From positions 28,870,997 through 28,934,996 of the forward strand of contig OX457053.1 of NCBI GenBank assembly GCA_949752735.1: a DNA stretch of 64,000 nt, read 5' to 3'. Shown here one piece after another: positions 12,199 to 36,180 of the stretch (within the stretch, counting starts at the first letter, position 1; every line of letters starts with the position of its first letter). Under the pieces are notes generated by a model. The model was not told the origin of the DNA and did not search any database. It saw only the letters and a program-made list of their open reading frames with translations. Position numbers and translations under genes: made by a program. This DNA is from Lumbricus terrestris (Eukaryota; Annelida; Clitellata; Crassiclitellata; Lumbricidae).

Positions 12199-12301
12199 GA
12201 TATAATAATACGTCTTCATGGTCAAGATGTCAGACGTGTTTGCTGGCGAACTTTAGCAAGGTAATCAACGCAATAACGCTGTTTATCAGTTTATGGCATG
12301 A

Positions 12302-12488
12302 AATTGCAGAACACGGGACCGCTAGTTTTTTGCGATTTTAGTGTAGTATAGTAATAGTATCTAATGACGACACTAACCCTAACACTAACCCTAACCAACC
12401 CTCACCACCCTTAACCTGACCCTAACCGACCCTCACGACGCTTACCCTGGCCCTATCCGCTAAAATAGCGGTCCCGTGTTCTGCAATT
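12302..12488. mobile_element. small inverted-repeat element with degenerate telomere-like core
   Basis: AATTGCAGAACACGGGACCG at 12302 is inverted at 12463-12488 (TAGCGGTCCCGTGTTCTGCAATT). The 12370-12450 core is a run of CCCTAAC, CCCTCAC and CCCTGGC heptamers. Confidence 0.8.
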
Positions 12489-12892
12489 GATAAAGATGTA
12501 TTACTTGAGCATCTTAAAATAAATTTCAAAGTTCAAAAATATGAAACGAATGTGATAGTACCTCCTGCAAAGTCACACACAGCTTTGAATTTATTATGTG
12601 AGGCTGAATCAGTGAACATTAGACCTGTCACTGAGTTGACTGAGGCTTCTTAAAACGGCACAACAAGGCCTATGTTACCTTAAAAAACCATGGATAAACT
12701 TTGGTCGTACACAGGTTCAGTCACACCCCCTGTCTCAGCATTCTGAACTTCTGCAGAGATCACCAGACGACGGCTTCTGGAGTTATTATCAAGGACCGCA
12801 CTGTGATTGTTTATGTGAAACTGTACTCTAGAACTTATATATGGCAGGGCCATATCTGGGATTCTGGGTGCAAATTTAAGATGGACCATAGG

Positions 12893-12951
12893 CATTGATT
12901 GAGCATTTATTGAGCACTTATTGAGTATTAATTGAGCATTAATTGAGTACC
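12893..12951. repeat. tandem ATTGAGCATTT/ATTGAGCACTT units
   Basis: Five to six units of an 11-12 bp ATTGAGYAYTW repeat. The following 12960-13900 holds no supported coding exon. Any 5' exon or promoter of the gene starting at 13922 should lie here, but I cannot place it. Confidence 0.75.
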
Positions 12952-13921
12952 TTTCAAGAAAAGTACAACAGACCAATACTAAAGTATTTGGCAAGTTGTC
13001 CTTTCTCTACTTAATTTTCTCTGCTAAATTGACAACTCTCAAATACCTGGAATTATCAGTAAGATGGACACCAAAAGAAACTTGTATTGTAAGAGCCAAA
13101 ACAGGAAGAAGTAGACCATAGCTGTTCAACTCTTTCGAACAAACTCCTGCAGAACTACACAGTCTTCACCAAATATCAGATCTATACAAACTCGCCAGAT
13201 CCTTGCATCTTGCTATTTCTCCACAGATCTTTGACTTGAAATTGAAACCAATGCCATTTCACAATTTCAACCCTGATTCTTCCTTATCTCCTTGCATATC
13301 TGGCTATTTCTGTTCTAAACACCATCCACGTTAGCCGCCTCAATGCCTGCCGACCTGACCTCTTTGGATCTTGACCTGGAATTGATTTTGACCTTACCTG
13401 CCTCATATTGTTTTGACCAAGTTGCTTCACGAATAATGGTTCCTAAATTACATTCAGATATGAATTCCAAGAAGAGCAGCACCCAATCTTACCTCTGCAT
13501 CTGAAAACCATGACCATTGGCTTCAAGAGCAAAGAGGCCTTTTTCACAAATTTTGCAGGACTCCATAAATGTTACTGTTGCATTATTTTCATTACAATTA
13601 TTATTACTATCATTTTCTCGTAAGGTGAAAGTGGGTTACAGACAATATGGAACATTGTTTCGGAATGGCAAATGGTTTTTATTACTATTATTTATTATTT
13701 TCACTTATTTATTATCACTATTATTTAACATTATTATTTTTCATGCTACAAAGAATACAGGATCTCTCATGGCCTTGAATATTAATTACAGTTATACAAT
13801 ATTATTATTATTATTATGTTTAATCTGTTATTGATATTGTTGAGTTTCTTACAATGAAGCTGCATTGGTGTAGGTCTGAATGACAAAGAGGTTGTAACAT
13901 TTGTTAATTAATAGGAAACTA

Positions 13922-25336
<11,415 letters not shown>

Positions 25337-25413
25337 GTAAGATTTTCAGTGGTCCGCCCGAGTTCTCCAATTTATTGAAATTTTGTGTAAAGTAACGGAC
25401 AGTCACTTGTTTA

Positions 25414-25510
25414 GGGGCTGTCCATATATCACGTATGAATGGAGGGGGAAAAGAAGTCACTGGATTTCGGTGATTTGGGTACGATGGGGTGGAAAATCCC
25501 CAAAAATGTG
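25414..25510. mobile_element. partial MITE end (GGGGCTGTCCATATATCACG)
   Basis: Related to the GGGCCGTCCATAAAGTACGT termini at 11487-11931, followed by the same style of G-rich subterminal run. The partner end was not found nearby. 25510-26100 has nothing else I can support. Confidence 0.5.
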
Positions 25511-26106
25511 CATACGCAAAATAAATGTCTAATTATGACGTCCGCATTAGCGTATAGTTATAACTCTGTGTGATTATTATCTCTGGCGAGTATATTTCAC
25601 GCACTAGCCTATAGCTCATAATTTGTGCATATAAATTATTATCTTCCATTAGCCCTGTCTGTTACTGGTTTGTCGTTTTCGCTTAAAGTCATTTTTCATT
25701 CAAAAGCGGTATTTAAGCGATATTAACAGTTTCAAAAACCGTCAGAATTAAAGTCCGTGTACATTTTCATTCATTCGCGAATATTTCATAGTTATTTAGA
25801 TTTTAGACGACGCTAGAACTGTTCCCTCAGCTCAAATTGTACACTGTACGTACATACATTGCACAGCATGCATGGTTGTACACATTTTAATTCAATTTCT
25901 AGCAGAGACTCAAATTTATGCAAATTTGTGTGGACACATGTAGCCTATGTGTGGTAAACAGACCTTGGTTCGTTTTTATGTTATTTGTAGAAAGAGAATA
26001 TAAAGGAATCCGAAGTTTACAACAGTCTTCGTTGATCATCGGTTGGGATAGGAATCAACTTCTACTAGGAACGAGTCGGTTTTCCAGCAGTACATGTACT
26101 CATATA

Positions 26107-26226
26107 GAGTTTCAGTTGACAAACATTGACAGCAGAAATCCAGAAAGAGTTTTTTCAATTTCAGTAAAGATGAATGAACAGCGGACAATTTCTGTGACTG
26201 ATTGTCAGCCACACATTATGCATTAA
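26107..26226 (+). pseudogene. SPC25-like kinetochore RWD-domain fragment
   Basis: The frame reads EFQLTNIDSRNPERVFSISV, KMNEQ and ISVTDCQPHI, which I match from memory to the C-terminal globular (RWD) domain of kinetochore SPC25: FxxTNIDxxNPExxF, NE, VxDxxPH. An AG (CATATAG) lies immediately upstream. The frame stops at TAA 26224-26226 before the end of the domain and no donor is obvious. No other SPC25 exon was recognised within the window. It could be a lone exon of a diverged gene or a fragment pseudogene. Confidence 0.4.
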
Positions 26227-26956
26227 CAGAACGCATGTGATGATGTACTAAGGGGGGGTGATGAACACTGTGCCTTTCATCTGTTGACTTGGTTGTGTTA
26301 ATGAATCGATGAATTGGGTAGCCACCACTGACTGCAACTAATTCATAATCCACAGGTATTGAAAAAGGTATTAACATGTATAGCAGCTTAATCAAGGGGA
26401 CAGAAAATCTAGAAATTATCTAGAAAGCGGCGTCTCAAGCAGACAATGGAGTTGGCTTGCTTATCAGTTTTACACATACAGGCGATCGTTTATGAAATTT
26501 TGCTAAAGCTGACATTGAACCAGTGTTACACTTTTTGTGCTTGGCAGATCAGAAATTGCATGACAGCAGTCGGAGAATAAGTTCTGAATATAAGCAAGTG
26601 GTTAATCCAATGAACCGGGAAATTTTCCTTGAGGCGTGTGTTCGCTGGTTGCTTTTTTCCACTTGTTCTCTGCCAATTTGCTTCTGGTATTAAATTCAGA
26701 TGTACAGGTTAGCTAATTAAGCTTATATTGCATGGTTGTAAATGTTGCTCTGCACGTTTGTATAGGAACTTGCTCAGTATTCAATTGATCAGATTGGAAA
26801 ATACAGATTGTATTTGTGTGCATATGACATTGTCTTTATCTAAGGATATGAATGTCATCTTTAAATCCACTTGGTTTTTTGCAGTTGAGAGCTTCATTGT
26901 TAAACAGTTCTCTAAGTTCTCTAGACAGATATATTTCTGCTATATTACCATAAAAC

Positions 26957-27673
26957 ATGGTCTGTATTGCTGTTGACGGTAGAATTCTGCGCAGGTCAGG
27001 AATTCTGCGCAGGTCAGCGGCCATATTGGTTGTTTGTCAGACCACTCCGTCATTTCGATGGATTATTTCAACTTTATGCAGAATTCGCGCAGTAATTTCA
27101 CACACGTTAGAGTTTACTGGTTCTAGGTTCGTGCACCGAACTTATTTGTCGGGTTTGTCAAGGATATTGCGTTGGAAGGAAGGATTTTGTTCGCAAGTCG
27201 TCTTGTGTCACCCACGTGTTGACGTTAGACGCCTCTTGATGCACACGGTCGAGCTCAGCGATCAAGACCGTGCGGCTTCACCGCTGTTGTCTGCTGTTTA
27301 CATCTCGCTGAAGGACGATTCACGCAGGTCAGTGGAGTTAGCTCGATCGGAAGTTGTCTCTGATGGCGTTCAAAACTACCAACCGACAAGTGACAAATGC
27401 CTTCTACTGTGCAAACCTTGCGCCCCGACGATTGGCCGGACGCGCGCGTCATCTTCTACCAACGAGGGGCTTCAGTTTCGTCAGCGTTTTCGTGTTTGCG
27501 AGTCCTGTCACCTGTCGCCGATCTACTCTATCGACGCAACCTGTACCAGAGACTCTGAACATTCGCACCATCTGAAGGCTGTCGACGGGATTCCGTTGGA
27601 TGATTCTACGTGTCTGCGAGGGATCGCCACTGATGACTGTTTCCGGCTCACTGTGACTTATTTTGCTAATTGA
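26957..27673 (+). other. GC-rich 238-residue open frame, unrecognised
   Basis: A 717-bp frame open from 26957 in an otherwise AT-rich region, with duplicated GGAATTCTGCGCAGGTCA and a GCGGCCATATTGG promoter-like word near its start. A second frame (27354-27575) overlaps. Composition is Arg/Ser/Cys-rich with no domain I know. It could be a CpG-rich promoter plus first exon, or part of a retroelement 5' end. Confidence 0.25.
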
Positions 27674-27721
27674 TGAAATTTTCTCATTGTTATGACACTT
27701 AACATCACTTCAGCTAGTTAG

Positions 27722-27795
27722 CGCAGAGAGCGCCTCTGAGTAGATTTCTTGAAGAGGCGCTATATAAATACTCGAATGAACGAATGAATGAATCT
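27722..27795 (+). mobile_element. SINE tail (family A type)
   Basis: GAGAGCGCCTCTGAGTAG, then CTTGAAGAGGCGCTATATAA and an (AATG)n run. Confidence 0.8.
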
Positions 27796-28609
27796 GAATT
27801 GATACAAAACAATGATTTTCCAGGCTTCAATTGTTGAGATAGTTTCTAGGAAAGCGTATGTACTGTTAAATTGTTGTGAAATGTTGTGCGTGGAAGATGA
27901 GCTCATAATGATGACTGGCTATCAGTTCTTGCACACTACTTGACTGAAGTGTTGTGAGGGAAGAAAGCTCTTAAGAAGAACCATGCATTATAATTCATTC
28001 TACCGTTACACCGATCCTTTCACACGGATTCCATTACACTGGACAAGTGTTCCTGGTTTAAACTAGTTGGTTGCACTAACAGGTCACCAAATTGCCAATC
28101 AGGTGGATTGGCATCGACTTCCGGCAAAGATCTTTGCGCTATTCTAGAATTGTTATAAAATCAAAGCGGATGTAGCGGAACAGTTGTGTCTGGAGAATAC
28201 ACACCAGAGGGTCACAGGATATGTTGAATTCAGCCTTAATAAAGGAGGAGAGCGAAGCTAATGCATATGTTGCAACACAGCACAATAATTAGTTTCAAGC
28301 AAATAGTGGCATTTGCTCAATAAGTGTTCCAGTAAAATCAGCTTGTGGCATGTATTGTAAGACACATCTAGGAACCAGTGCATAAAGAGTGTAAAGGGTT
28401 CTCTCTCTAGTTGTCTGATTTTAGCATGCAGTTATATACAAAATGCGAGGTTCTAAATGGATTTGTGCAGTTGAAAAAGTTTAAAGGTTATTTAATCCGA
28501 TTGAGAGTAATTTACCATGGAGGATGCGAATGACCTCCCCCCTAACCTCCATCTCCTCCACCTGACCAGTCAATCCTTATTCCTTAAGTCCCTTAAATCT
28601 TTTTTCTTT

Positions 28610-28690
28610 TGCCGTGGCTGGGCTGGGAGCGCCTCTGAGTAGTTTCTTGAAGGGTCGCTATATAAATGCTAATAATGAATGAATGAAGAG
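28610..28690 (+). mobile_element. SINE tail (family A type)
   Basis: GCTGGGAGCGCCTCTGAGTA, then CTTGAAGGGTCGCTATATAA and AATGAATGAATG. 27800-28600 and 28700-29600 contain no supported feature. Confidence 0.8.
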
Positions 28691-29627
28691 AAAGAAGAGC
28701 TTGCACAGTTCTAAAAATCCCTTTAAAAGAAACCCTGCTTCCCATAGATAGTGTACGGCCGGTGTACTCGTTACGGCCGAGTTGGAAGTTAATATGAGAG
28801 AAACTTTCCAACTAAAATATGGCTAGCATCGAGTTCTAAAGTCGGCCTATGTTCAAATAAAAATTACTTACGTAATTAATTACGCATCCAGGCGCTTACT
28901 TAATAGTGCACGAGGTTTTACTAGTTTGGACCTATTTCAAGTTTGACCCAGATGCTTCATATTAAAATAATGTAAGTGCCTATTCGTGTTTGCCTAACCT
29001 CTGGCTTCTTTGATTTGATGCAACTCGCGAGCCTTCTCAAGAGCATATCAACGTCGGTGCTAAGAGCATCCTTAGCAACAGCTGAAGGAATAATCGCATT
29101 GAGTACAATAGGGTAATACCACAACGGTTCTGATCCACTTCTAATGCCAGTGAAATATGCAGCGTGAAATTAGTATTGCGGTTAAGTAATAATAATAATA
29201 TTCCTTTTAATGCTTCAATCTGACACACCGCAGAACGATTACAAGTACATGTTATACGAAATACGGCCCACTGTAGCACGACACGCAGATCGGCTTTACA
29301 GCAGTGGGTTCGATAACTTAACTAATGGCCTAAGTACTAAAGACCTGATTTTTGTATGCAATTAAATACCACTGCAGATAGTTACTATTCGCGAGTTTTA
29401 ACCATCAGTATCTGTACTTCGTTTGAATGTAGATATCGACGGTCATATCAATATAACCGAGCATCGAATGCGATTTGACGGATTTTCGCACGAAATTTGA
29501 TGACAACGCGGAACTGAGAGCGGAAATTGAAACGTCAGAAGTTCGTGTTATAATATAATATATAACAGGGTTTACGGTGGTTCAGGAGACTCGTGATCTG
29601 TGTGAGAACCACCACTTTTACAATGTT

Positions 29628-30233
29628 TTAAAAACCTATCTGCCCTAGCTTGGCCTTGAAGTTTATAAGTGTCTCCACCGACACTGTCTCTTCGCTCAGC
29701 TCGTTCCAGGCCTTCACTGTTCTGCTGCTAAAAAATCTTTGCTTGATGGCACCCTCGGATTTTCTGAATATTTTATATTGGTGTCCTCTTAAACCTCTAT
29801 TGTCAGACAATTGAAAAAATCTTGAGTGTGGTGTTATTTCTTTGTTTGTCATCAGCTTATATGTTTCGATCAAATCTCCTCTGCATCTTCGCTTCTCCAG
29901 TGTCGTTAATCCACATTTTATCAATCGTTCTTCGTATGTTAGAGTTCCATAACCTCTGATCATTTTAGTTGCTCGCCGTTGCACCTTTTCTAGCACCTGC
30001 TTATCTTCTTGTGTGTATGGACTCCATGCCTGAACACAGTACTCTAAATGAGGTCTGACTAGAGTTTTAAATAACTTCAGGATGATGTTTTTTTCTCTGC
30101 TGACCACTGTTCTTTTTATGTGTCCCAGAACCTTGTTTGCTTTGTTCGCTGCTTCTCTGCATTGTCTTGATGGTTTTGCACTTTTGTGTATTATGACTCC
30201 AAGATCTTTTTCCTCCTCTGTTGTTCTTAATTC
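29628..30233 (-). pseudogene. CR1-like LINE reverse transcriptase C-terminal fragment
   Basis: The minus-strand frame reads LRTTEEEKDLGVIIHKSAKP, then LVRPHLEYCVQAWSPY, EKVQRRATKMI and a final AWNELSEETV. These are the thumb and post-RT signatures of CR1-type LINEs. The fragment starts mid-protein just after a stop, so it is a 5'-truncated copy. Confidence 0.88.
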
Positions 30234-30292
30234 TTAAGTGGATGTTGTGCGCAAATTTTCCGGTGTGCGATTAAAAATAAGTTTATAACTTC

Positions 30293-30667
30293 CTAAATCT
30301 GTTTTTGTGTCGATTTCTTGCATCTGCCAATAACCATGCCACGAACGCGCAAGAATGGTAATTTTCTTAGATATTTGTCAACGTTTCGCTTGTTCTGGAA
30401 GCGATGCTGACTTATTTGTTTACTGTGTAGCGCAGCGCTCATGTGTGGGTCTGATAACATTCTCAGATTTCTGTACAAAGGCCTGAGTGCTGGGTGGGTA
30501 ATTGTGGGGTCATGCATATTGAGAGTCAACAGTACGGTTTGCTGAACATGTATGATCCTACCAAAGCTGCTTACAAACGCATAGAGTAGTGGACGTGGTC
30601 GCACTTTCAATTTCGCGGTGTTTATAATGGAAGCCACGTTCATCGGAGAATTACTGCCAACCTCCAT
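30293..30667 (-). other. unrecognised 124-residue open frame
   Basis: A basic, Leu/Arg/His-rich frame on the minus strand with no recognised motif, adjacent to repeats on both sides. It may be a random frame in a repeat. Confidence 0.15.
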
Positions 30668-30799
30668 AGCCTACAATCGGTGTTTAATCCAGACGTCTCT
30701 GGGGGGGAGTTCCCCCTCAGGATTGACAACCCCCAGAAAAAATTGACGAAATGATAATAGTTTTTAGTTGCTGTTTACATCATTATTTTACAAGAAGTA

Positions 30800-31340
30800 T
30801 TATAATATACCGTGATATTATTTACTGTTATATGATTATATATAGGGCTATTATTACTAATATTATAATATAGTATATGATACTATCAAATTGCAATGAG
30901 TATAATTCACTGAATCACTGTATATTATATTTGTACAAACACTATTTTTGTCCACCTGAAAACAGAGATGGCATCCCCTTCGGAAACATTTGACAAAATT
31001 ATGATAATTTTTAGTTGCTATTTGCATCATTGTATTGCATGAACTGTTATAATATATTGCGATATTATTTACTATTTATTTGATAACAATATATTTAATA
31101 GTTTATATGATTATAATGTTATTATTAACTATTATAATACGATACAAATCATGCAATCTTGTTACAATGAGTATAACGTACTGAAAGTATTTGTTCAATT
31201 TACTATTTTTGTACAACTAAATGGCTTCTCGCCAGTGCTTTCCTTCAAATTTCAAACTGTCAAATTTCAAATGTTTTGGTCTTTGAACACCTAGTAAAAC
31301 AACATCATTACTGCAAGACTTCCAGATTTTGATACCTGCA
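30800..31340. repeat. two tandem copies of the AT-rich repeat also at 9465
   Basis: Copies at 30800-30960 and 31050-31340 share AATATA(C/T)(C/T)G(T/C)GATATTATTTACT, CAATGAGTATAA and CTATTTTTGT. The second continues through CACCTAGTAAAACAACATCA to GACTTCCAGATTTTGATACC. Confidence 0.65.
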
Positions 31341-31365
31341 GTTTATTAGTTTTTGGTTGGTTTGG

Positions 31366-31815
31366 CAGTCCAAACTTGCTGGATCGTGCCATTTTTCGTG
31401 ATTAGTTTTGTGCCCCTTGAATTAAAACTTAAAGCTAATCACGAGAAAACGGCACGATCCAGCAAGTTTGGACTGTCATATCTCGGGTAGGAAATTAACC
31501 AGTGGGCTGATATTTTTTCATCTAATCTGTTTTTGTGCTAGTTCCAAGTATGCAAGAATATGGGTGATAGTCCTTGTGATTTTCAATTAATAAATCTGCA
31601 GATGTTCTACAAAAGCCATATTACATCATTCACGAGAAACGACCTGATCCACCAAGTTTGGACTGCCATGTCACAGCCAGGAAATTAACCAGAGGACTGA
31701 TATTTTTTTCATCTAATCAGTTTTTTGTCTTCTTTCAAAGTATGCAAGAATCTGGGTGGTAGTTCTTGTGATTTTAAATTTATAGATTTGTAAATGTTGC
31801 ACAAATGTCAATTTA
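31366..31815. repeat. inverted pair plus ~190-bp tandem duplication
   Basis: CAGTCCAAACTTGCTGGATC at about 31368 is inverted at 31460-31480, so 31366-31480 can form a stem of about 40 bp. The right arm then repeats directly at 31630-31815: ACGAGAAA(A)CG(G)C, CAAGTTTGGACTG, AGGAAATTAACCAG, CTGATATTTTTTTCATCTAA, GTATGCAAGAAT. Confidence 0.75.
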
Positions 31816-32639
31816 CATTTTTTCTGGCATATATATCTCTCAGATATATCTTTCATATGATTAGTGACTCATCAAGTTAGACATCCACCTAATAACTTCA
31901 AGATCTGCGGAAGATAAGGAGACTGAAATCTGAGAAAATTGACTTATTACAGATATTATTTCACAATATAATGTCCTGATATTGACTCCATTATAAACTT
32001 GCGAATGCAGAAAATTGCCCCAATTGACAAAATAACATTGCAAAAACAAGAAGACACACCATCACAATTTTTGGTGAACTTAGAGTATCTGAGCTGCTCT
32101 TTCCAATGATGTAAATTTTATTGCTCCATGACCTATCAAACATGATGATCTTTGACATTGAAAATGGTCTTCGGAATGGAATTTTCCAAATTTGGAAGGC
32201 CATATGGTAGTAGGCATGCATCAGAAATTCAAAATTTTTGCATATTTTTGTAGAGAGAGTACATTAGTATCACAAGTTGTTAAAATATTATTTAAAAAAA
32301 ATTCAATTTGGCCACACCAGGGCAGCAAAGTATGATCATCAAACATCCGCAAGTTTTTTTTATAACCATTTTCGGTTGGGTCCTAACATCAGAATTTTCA
32401 ACACTGATCTTTCATTTCATCAACATGTAATCTAAACCACAAACACTAAACATCCTGAAAATTTCATAAAATTATCTGCTATATTAATGAAGTTATGAGC
32501 TTCTGAACGTTGTTACAAATTTAGACGCGATTCCCAAAACGTCAAAAATGATGTCACCCCAGACGTCTTTGAAAATTAATATCTTCAAAACTACTTAAGA
32601 TTTTGATCTAAAATTTGGCATAGTTTCCTCTAATACCAT

Positions 32640-33345
32640 AATAAATATTCTGAAAAATTTTCAGTAAAATCTGAGATGGTCGAGCTGGAACTTTCTGAAA
32701 AATTTGTTGATTCGGCATGGAATGACCCAACTCCCATCCACCTCCTACGACGACCTTTGACCGACACACCAAGGTTAAGAGAGAGCTTGTTGGCTTTGAA
32801 CCAGTCACTAGCAAGGGTTAGCTCCTCGTTGGCTAGAGTAATTATCTTATCTGACCATTTATAAAGCGCTTCTCGCAGCAAGAGCCTTTCAGAAGCGCTC
32901 CCAGTGCGTTTAACTCCGAGAAAAAAGGCAAGTCTTTAGACGAGAGAAAGACGAGGGAACACTACCAGAGAGGATGGCAGAGCGAACTGATGGGGAAGCC
33001 CATTCCATAAGGAGGGACCAATGCAAGCAAATGATCTGGATTGAGCCATGGCAGTCCTGACTCGGGGGACAAAGAGGTCAAGCCGATCAGAGGACCTAAG
33101 AGGACGCAGCGATGTGGCAGAAAGGGGGCGATGTATCTGATCGCACAGATACTTCGGAGCAAGACCCATTTGAGACTTAAGGACCAAAATCAAGACTTTA
33201 AATTGTATGCGGGCCGAGAGTGGAAGCCAGTGAAGTTGATCAGTCATGAATGTAGAAATGTGGGAGAATCGAGGAAGACGGGCAATGAGCCTAGCAGCAG
33301 CATTGAGTACAGATTGCAGAGTTAGTTGGTCATAGGAAGAGTTAG
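32640..33345 (-). pseudogene. L2-like LINE 3' fragments
   Basis: The minus strand at 32936-33330 reads LNAAARLIARLPRFSHI, then LHWLPLSARIQFKVLILVLK, LAPKYLCD, LRSS and GPSLWNGLP, the classic C-terminal block of L2/CR1-group RTs. It is followed by a GCGCTTTATAAATGG tail at 32863-32880 that resembles the SINE tails here. A second RT piece (DWFKANKLSLNLG, about 32770-32870) lies just beyond. No intact protein. Confidence 0.8.
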
Positions 33346-34154
33346 ATAAAAAAATGCATTAGTGTCATCTGCAAAAAGTTATCGTAAAAAGATGATGAGT
33401 TAGGTTTATTTAAGTTAAAAATGATGCATAATAATTGGCGTTAAGTGGGGTAAAATTTGCAAAAATTGATAGTATTGATAATAACATGAGTGTTAGAGAT
33501 GAAACTCTGCCTATGCTAATTAATAAACTGAGTTGGTTGCCTGATTTACATTATGTGGAACGTACTGAAATGAGTAAAAGATTGGCTTAATTAAGGATGA
33601 ACAAACAGTAGGGATGCCGATAATTAACAGAGGGAGAAATGCTGTTTACAGAGGGAGAAATGCTGTTTACTCTGACTCAATGAATGCGAGAAAAGTAGAT
33701 AGCCATTTCACAAGCATGTTAGATGAAGTCCCTGATTAATCTGATGTTTTCCGTTGTAGATTCTATGCATGATGCTTGGAGGAGTCAAATCGGTTATGGC
33801 TCACCAGCGATGGAGACAACATGTCCCCGTCATGCTTCCTGCGCTGTCATGGAAACCGATGCGTATTCCAATCGTGGTGACAAAGCGTTAAGTCATCAGG
33901 ATATGACTTTCCCTCAAATTCAGTCCTTACGTCGCCATCCATATCCGGATTTTGGAATCCTACGAACAAGGAGACCATCGTGATTATGTTGTTCCGTTTA
34001 CCCAAGAACAAACCTGCGTTTCTTCTAATCTTCAAGTGGCGGGTATGGTCTTGTCGCATTCTCCTCCATCGTCACGTCATGTCTTGTTTCGAAGTCTGAT
34101 GAGGCTGACAATCCGTTTGCCGAATTTGTCTTCGAGCAAAGTACCTGCTGTCTC

Positions 34155-34655
34155 ATCATCATCATCAACAACCGAGGGACCAATGCCCGTAGGTGCTCGA
34201 TGCCGTTCTCGTTATTCCACGCCAGGTTTGTCTATCCAAGGCAGCGTGTGTTAGGTCCTGTAATGGTGCTCCACACCATTCTGATATGTTATCCAGCCAT
34301 TCCTTGTGTGGTCGTCCTTTCCTGTTGGATCCCTCCATTCTTCCAAGCACAACTGTCTTGATCTTTCTGCTGCTGTCCATCCTGCATATGTGGCCGAAGA
34401 GATCTAGCTTTCTGGTTATTATTTTCTGCATAAGGTTCTCTGTGTGGTCTATTCGCCTATACAGTTCTGCGTTTGTTACTTTCTGCATCCATCCAATTCG
34501 CAAGATCTTTCTGTAGCACCTTCTCTGCTGTCTACTCTTCGTCATTTGCTTCCTGGAGAAATAACCTTGAAAGAATTCCTGAGTCGAACTATTAGGCATC
34601 CGCTGTCGCATGTGAACCAGAATTGTACCAACCATGGTTGCAGCAAAAGTTCGGG
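34155..34655 (-). pseudogene. LINE reverse transcriptase C-terminal fragment
   Basis: Minus-strand frame 34165-34659 reads VTNAELYRRIDHTENLMQKI, LDLFGHICRMDSSRKIK and RKGRPHKEWLDNISEW, the distal part of endonuclease-RT LINEs. The 3' end is marked by a (GAT)n tail (CATCATCATCATC at about 34155). Confidence 0.85.
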
Positions 34656-34689
34656 TCAACCAAGGGTTCCATTATCAAGCGAGATTCGT

Positions 34690-36180
34690 CCTAAGGTGAG
34701 TCACAAAGGATTGCTGTGCACGAACAGTCCTTTGCGAGACACAAAGGAAAATGTCGCCAAGCTGCATTTGGTCGTTCTGAGTCTGAGACACTTGAACCTC
34801 AAGCCATGGGTCAAGACTTGCCCTGTGCACAGAAAATTATGAATGAACATTATCGAGCCATGTTCCGTCAGTTCGTGAAAGAAGAATTGAAATCGTTGTC
34901 GGTCAATGAACGTGTTGCAATTTCGGCCTCCACACCATTACCGTCAAACCTTTAAAAGTCAGGTACAAACATATGGCCAACACAGAGATGGTGACGTTGC
35001 AGAACGTTCAACCTGCTCCGTCTTCGGTTGTCTCCGGTCTTGTAAATCCAACCGTTGAAGACAGAGTCAACCCATCCTCAATGACCCAACCAGTGGAGAA
35101 GGTTCGTCAATGGATCAAATTGGGTCCTTGTAATGGGAGGACTCCAGTCGAAGCTTTCCTCCATAGCTTTGAGATTGAACATGACAGCTGGATGAACAAT
35201 GAACGGTTCAATCAACTCGAGTGCTCACTCACTGAATTCGACTGAGACTGACGCTCTAACGACGTGGATGGACTTGGTCGAGGTGTTACGCCAAAGATTT
35301 GGGAGTATAGATCAAGCAAACCTTTATCAAGCTGCACAACTTGCAACTAGAAAACAAAAAGATGGTGAAGATATAAATACTTCAGTTCAGGACATACGAA
35401 GGTTGTTTACGTTAGCATATCTGGGTCCATCGTCAGTCCACAGAGAAACAATTGCTGCTAGGTCTTTCCTGGATGCATTAAAGGACAAAGTTTTGGCACT
35501 CAAATACGTACATGGTAAAGATAAGTGGAATGACCCTTCCCACGCTAACAGACACTGGCAGTGAAATGAGTTTGGCACCTGCATCATTAGTGCGTTGCAA
35601 GGATCTTATACTGGCTCAGTATGTTCTTCGTGCCGCAAACACCAGTGAAATCAAAGTTCTAGGCGAATCAAAGTTTGTTTTGAAGTAGACGGTTTAGAGT
35701 TTGAAATCCTTTGTTTGGTGACTGAACAGTTGTCCGAACTTACAGTATACTTTTTAACCTAGCTAGGGCAACCCCGAGCAACGTAGAACTTTGGTGAACG
35801 CTGGATTAAGATTGACAATCATGAACTCACATTGTCTGCAGTGCCACCACACCACAACACACTAGAAATTGTAGTAAGATAGCTTCAGCAGGAAACGTAC
35901 AAATCTCAGCAGTCTCAGAAATGGATGTGGGAATCTATGCCATTTTGGCAAATATACAAATAGATGCTAAACAATGGGCCACCAAGTCGCAAGTTCTGGA
36001 CTCTGGTTTACCTGCTGCAGAAACTCAGTTGCCAAATCGAGTTCTGAATAGTGATGGACCGAACTGCAGGTTGTACGACCATTAAGCAGGTACCTCGGAC
36101 CTCCGCCTGGGTGGAAAACTTAACTGAGGAAGGACTTGCGCCGTTGCTCGAACCGATCATTGAAGAAGTCCCACAGAAAT
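34690..36180 (+). pseudogene. Ty3/gypsy-like LTR retrotransposon remnant (gag and protease)
   Basis: 34973-35245 and 35199-35564 are two frames of one gag. The second reads WMDLVEVLRQRFGSIDQ and RRLFTLAYLGPSSVHRETIA, the retrotransposon gag core, and the frames are offset by one shift near 35225. Past a stop, 35620-35850 resembles the C-terminal half of a retropepsin (NTSEIKVLGESKFVL, ERWIKI-type segment) with several stops. No RT or integrase is seen and LTRs were not found. It is broken and not functional. Confidence 0.7.
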
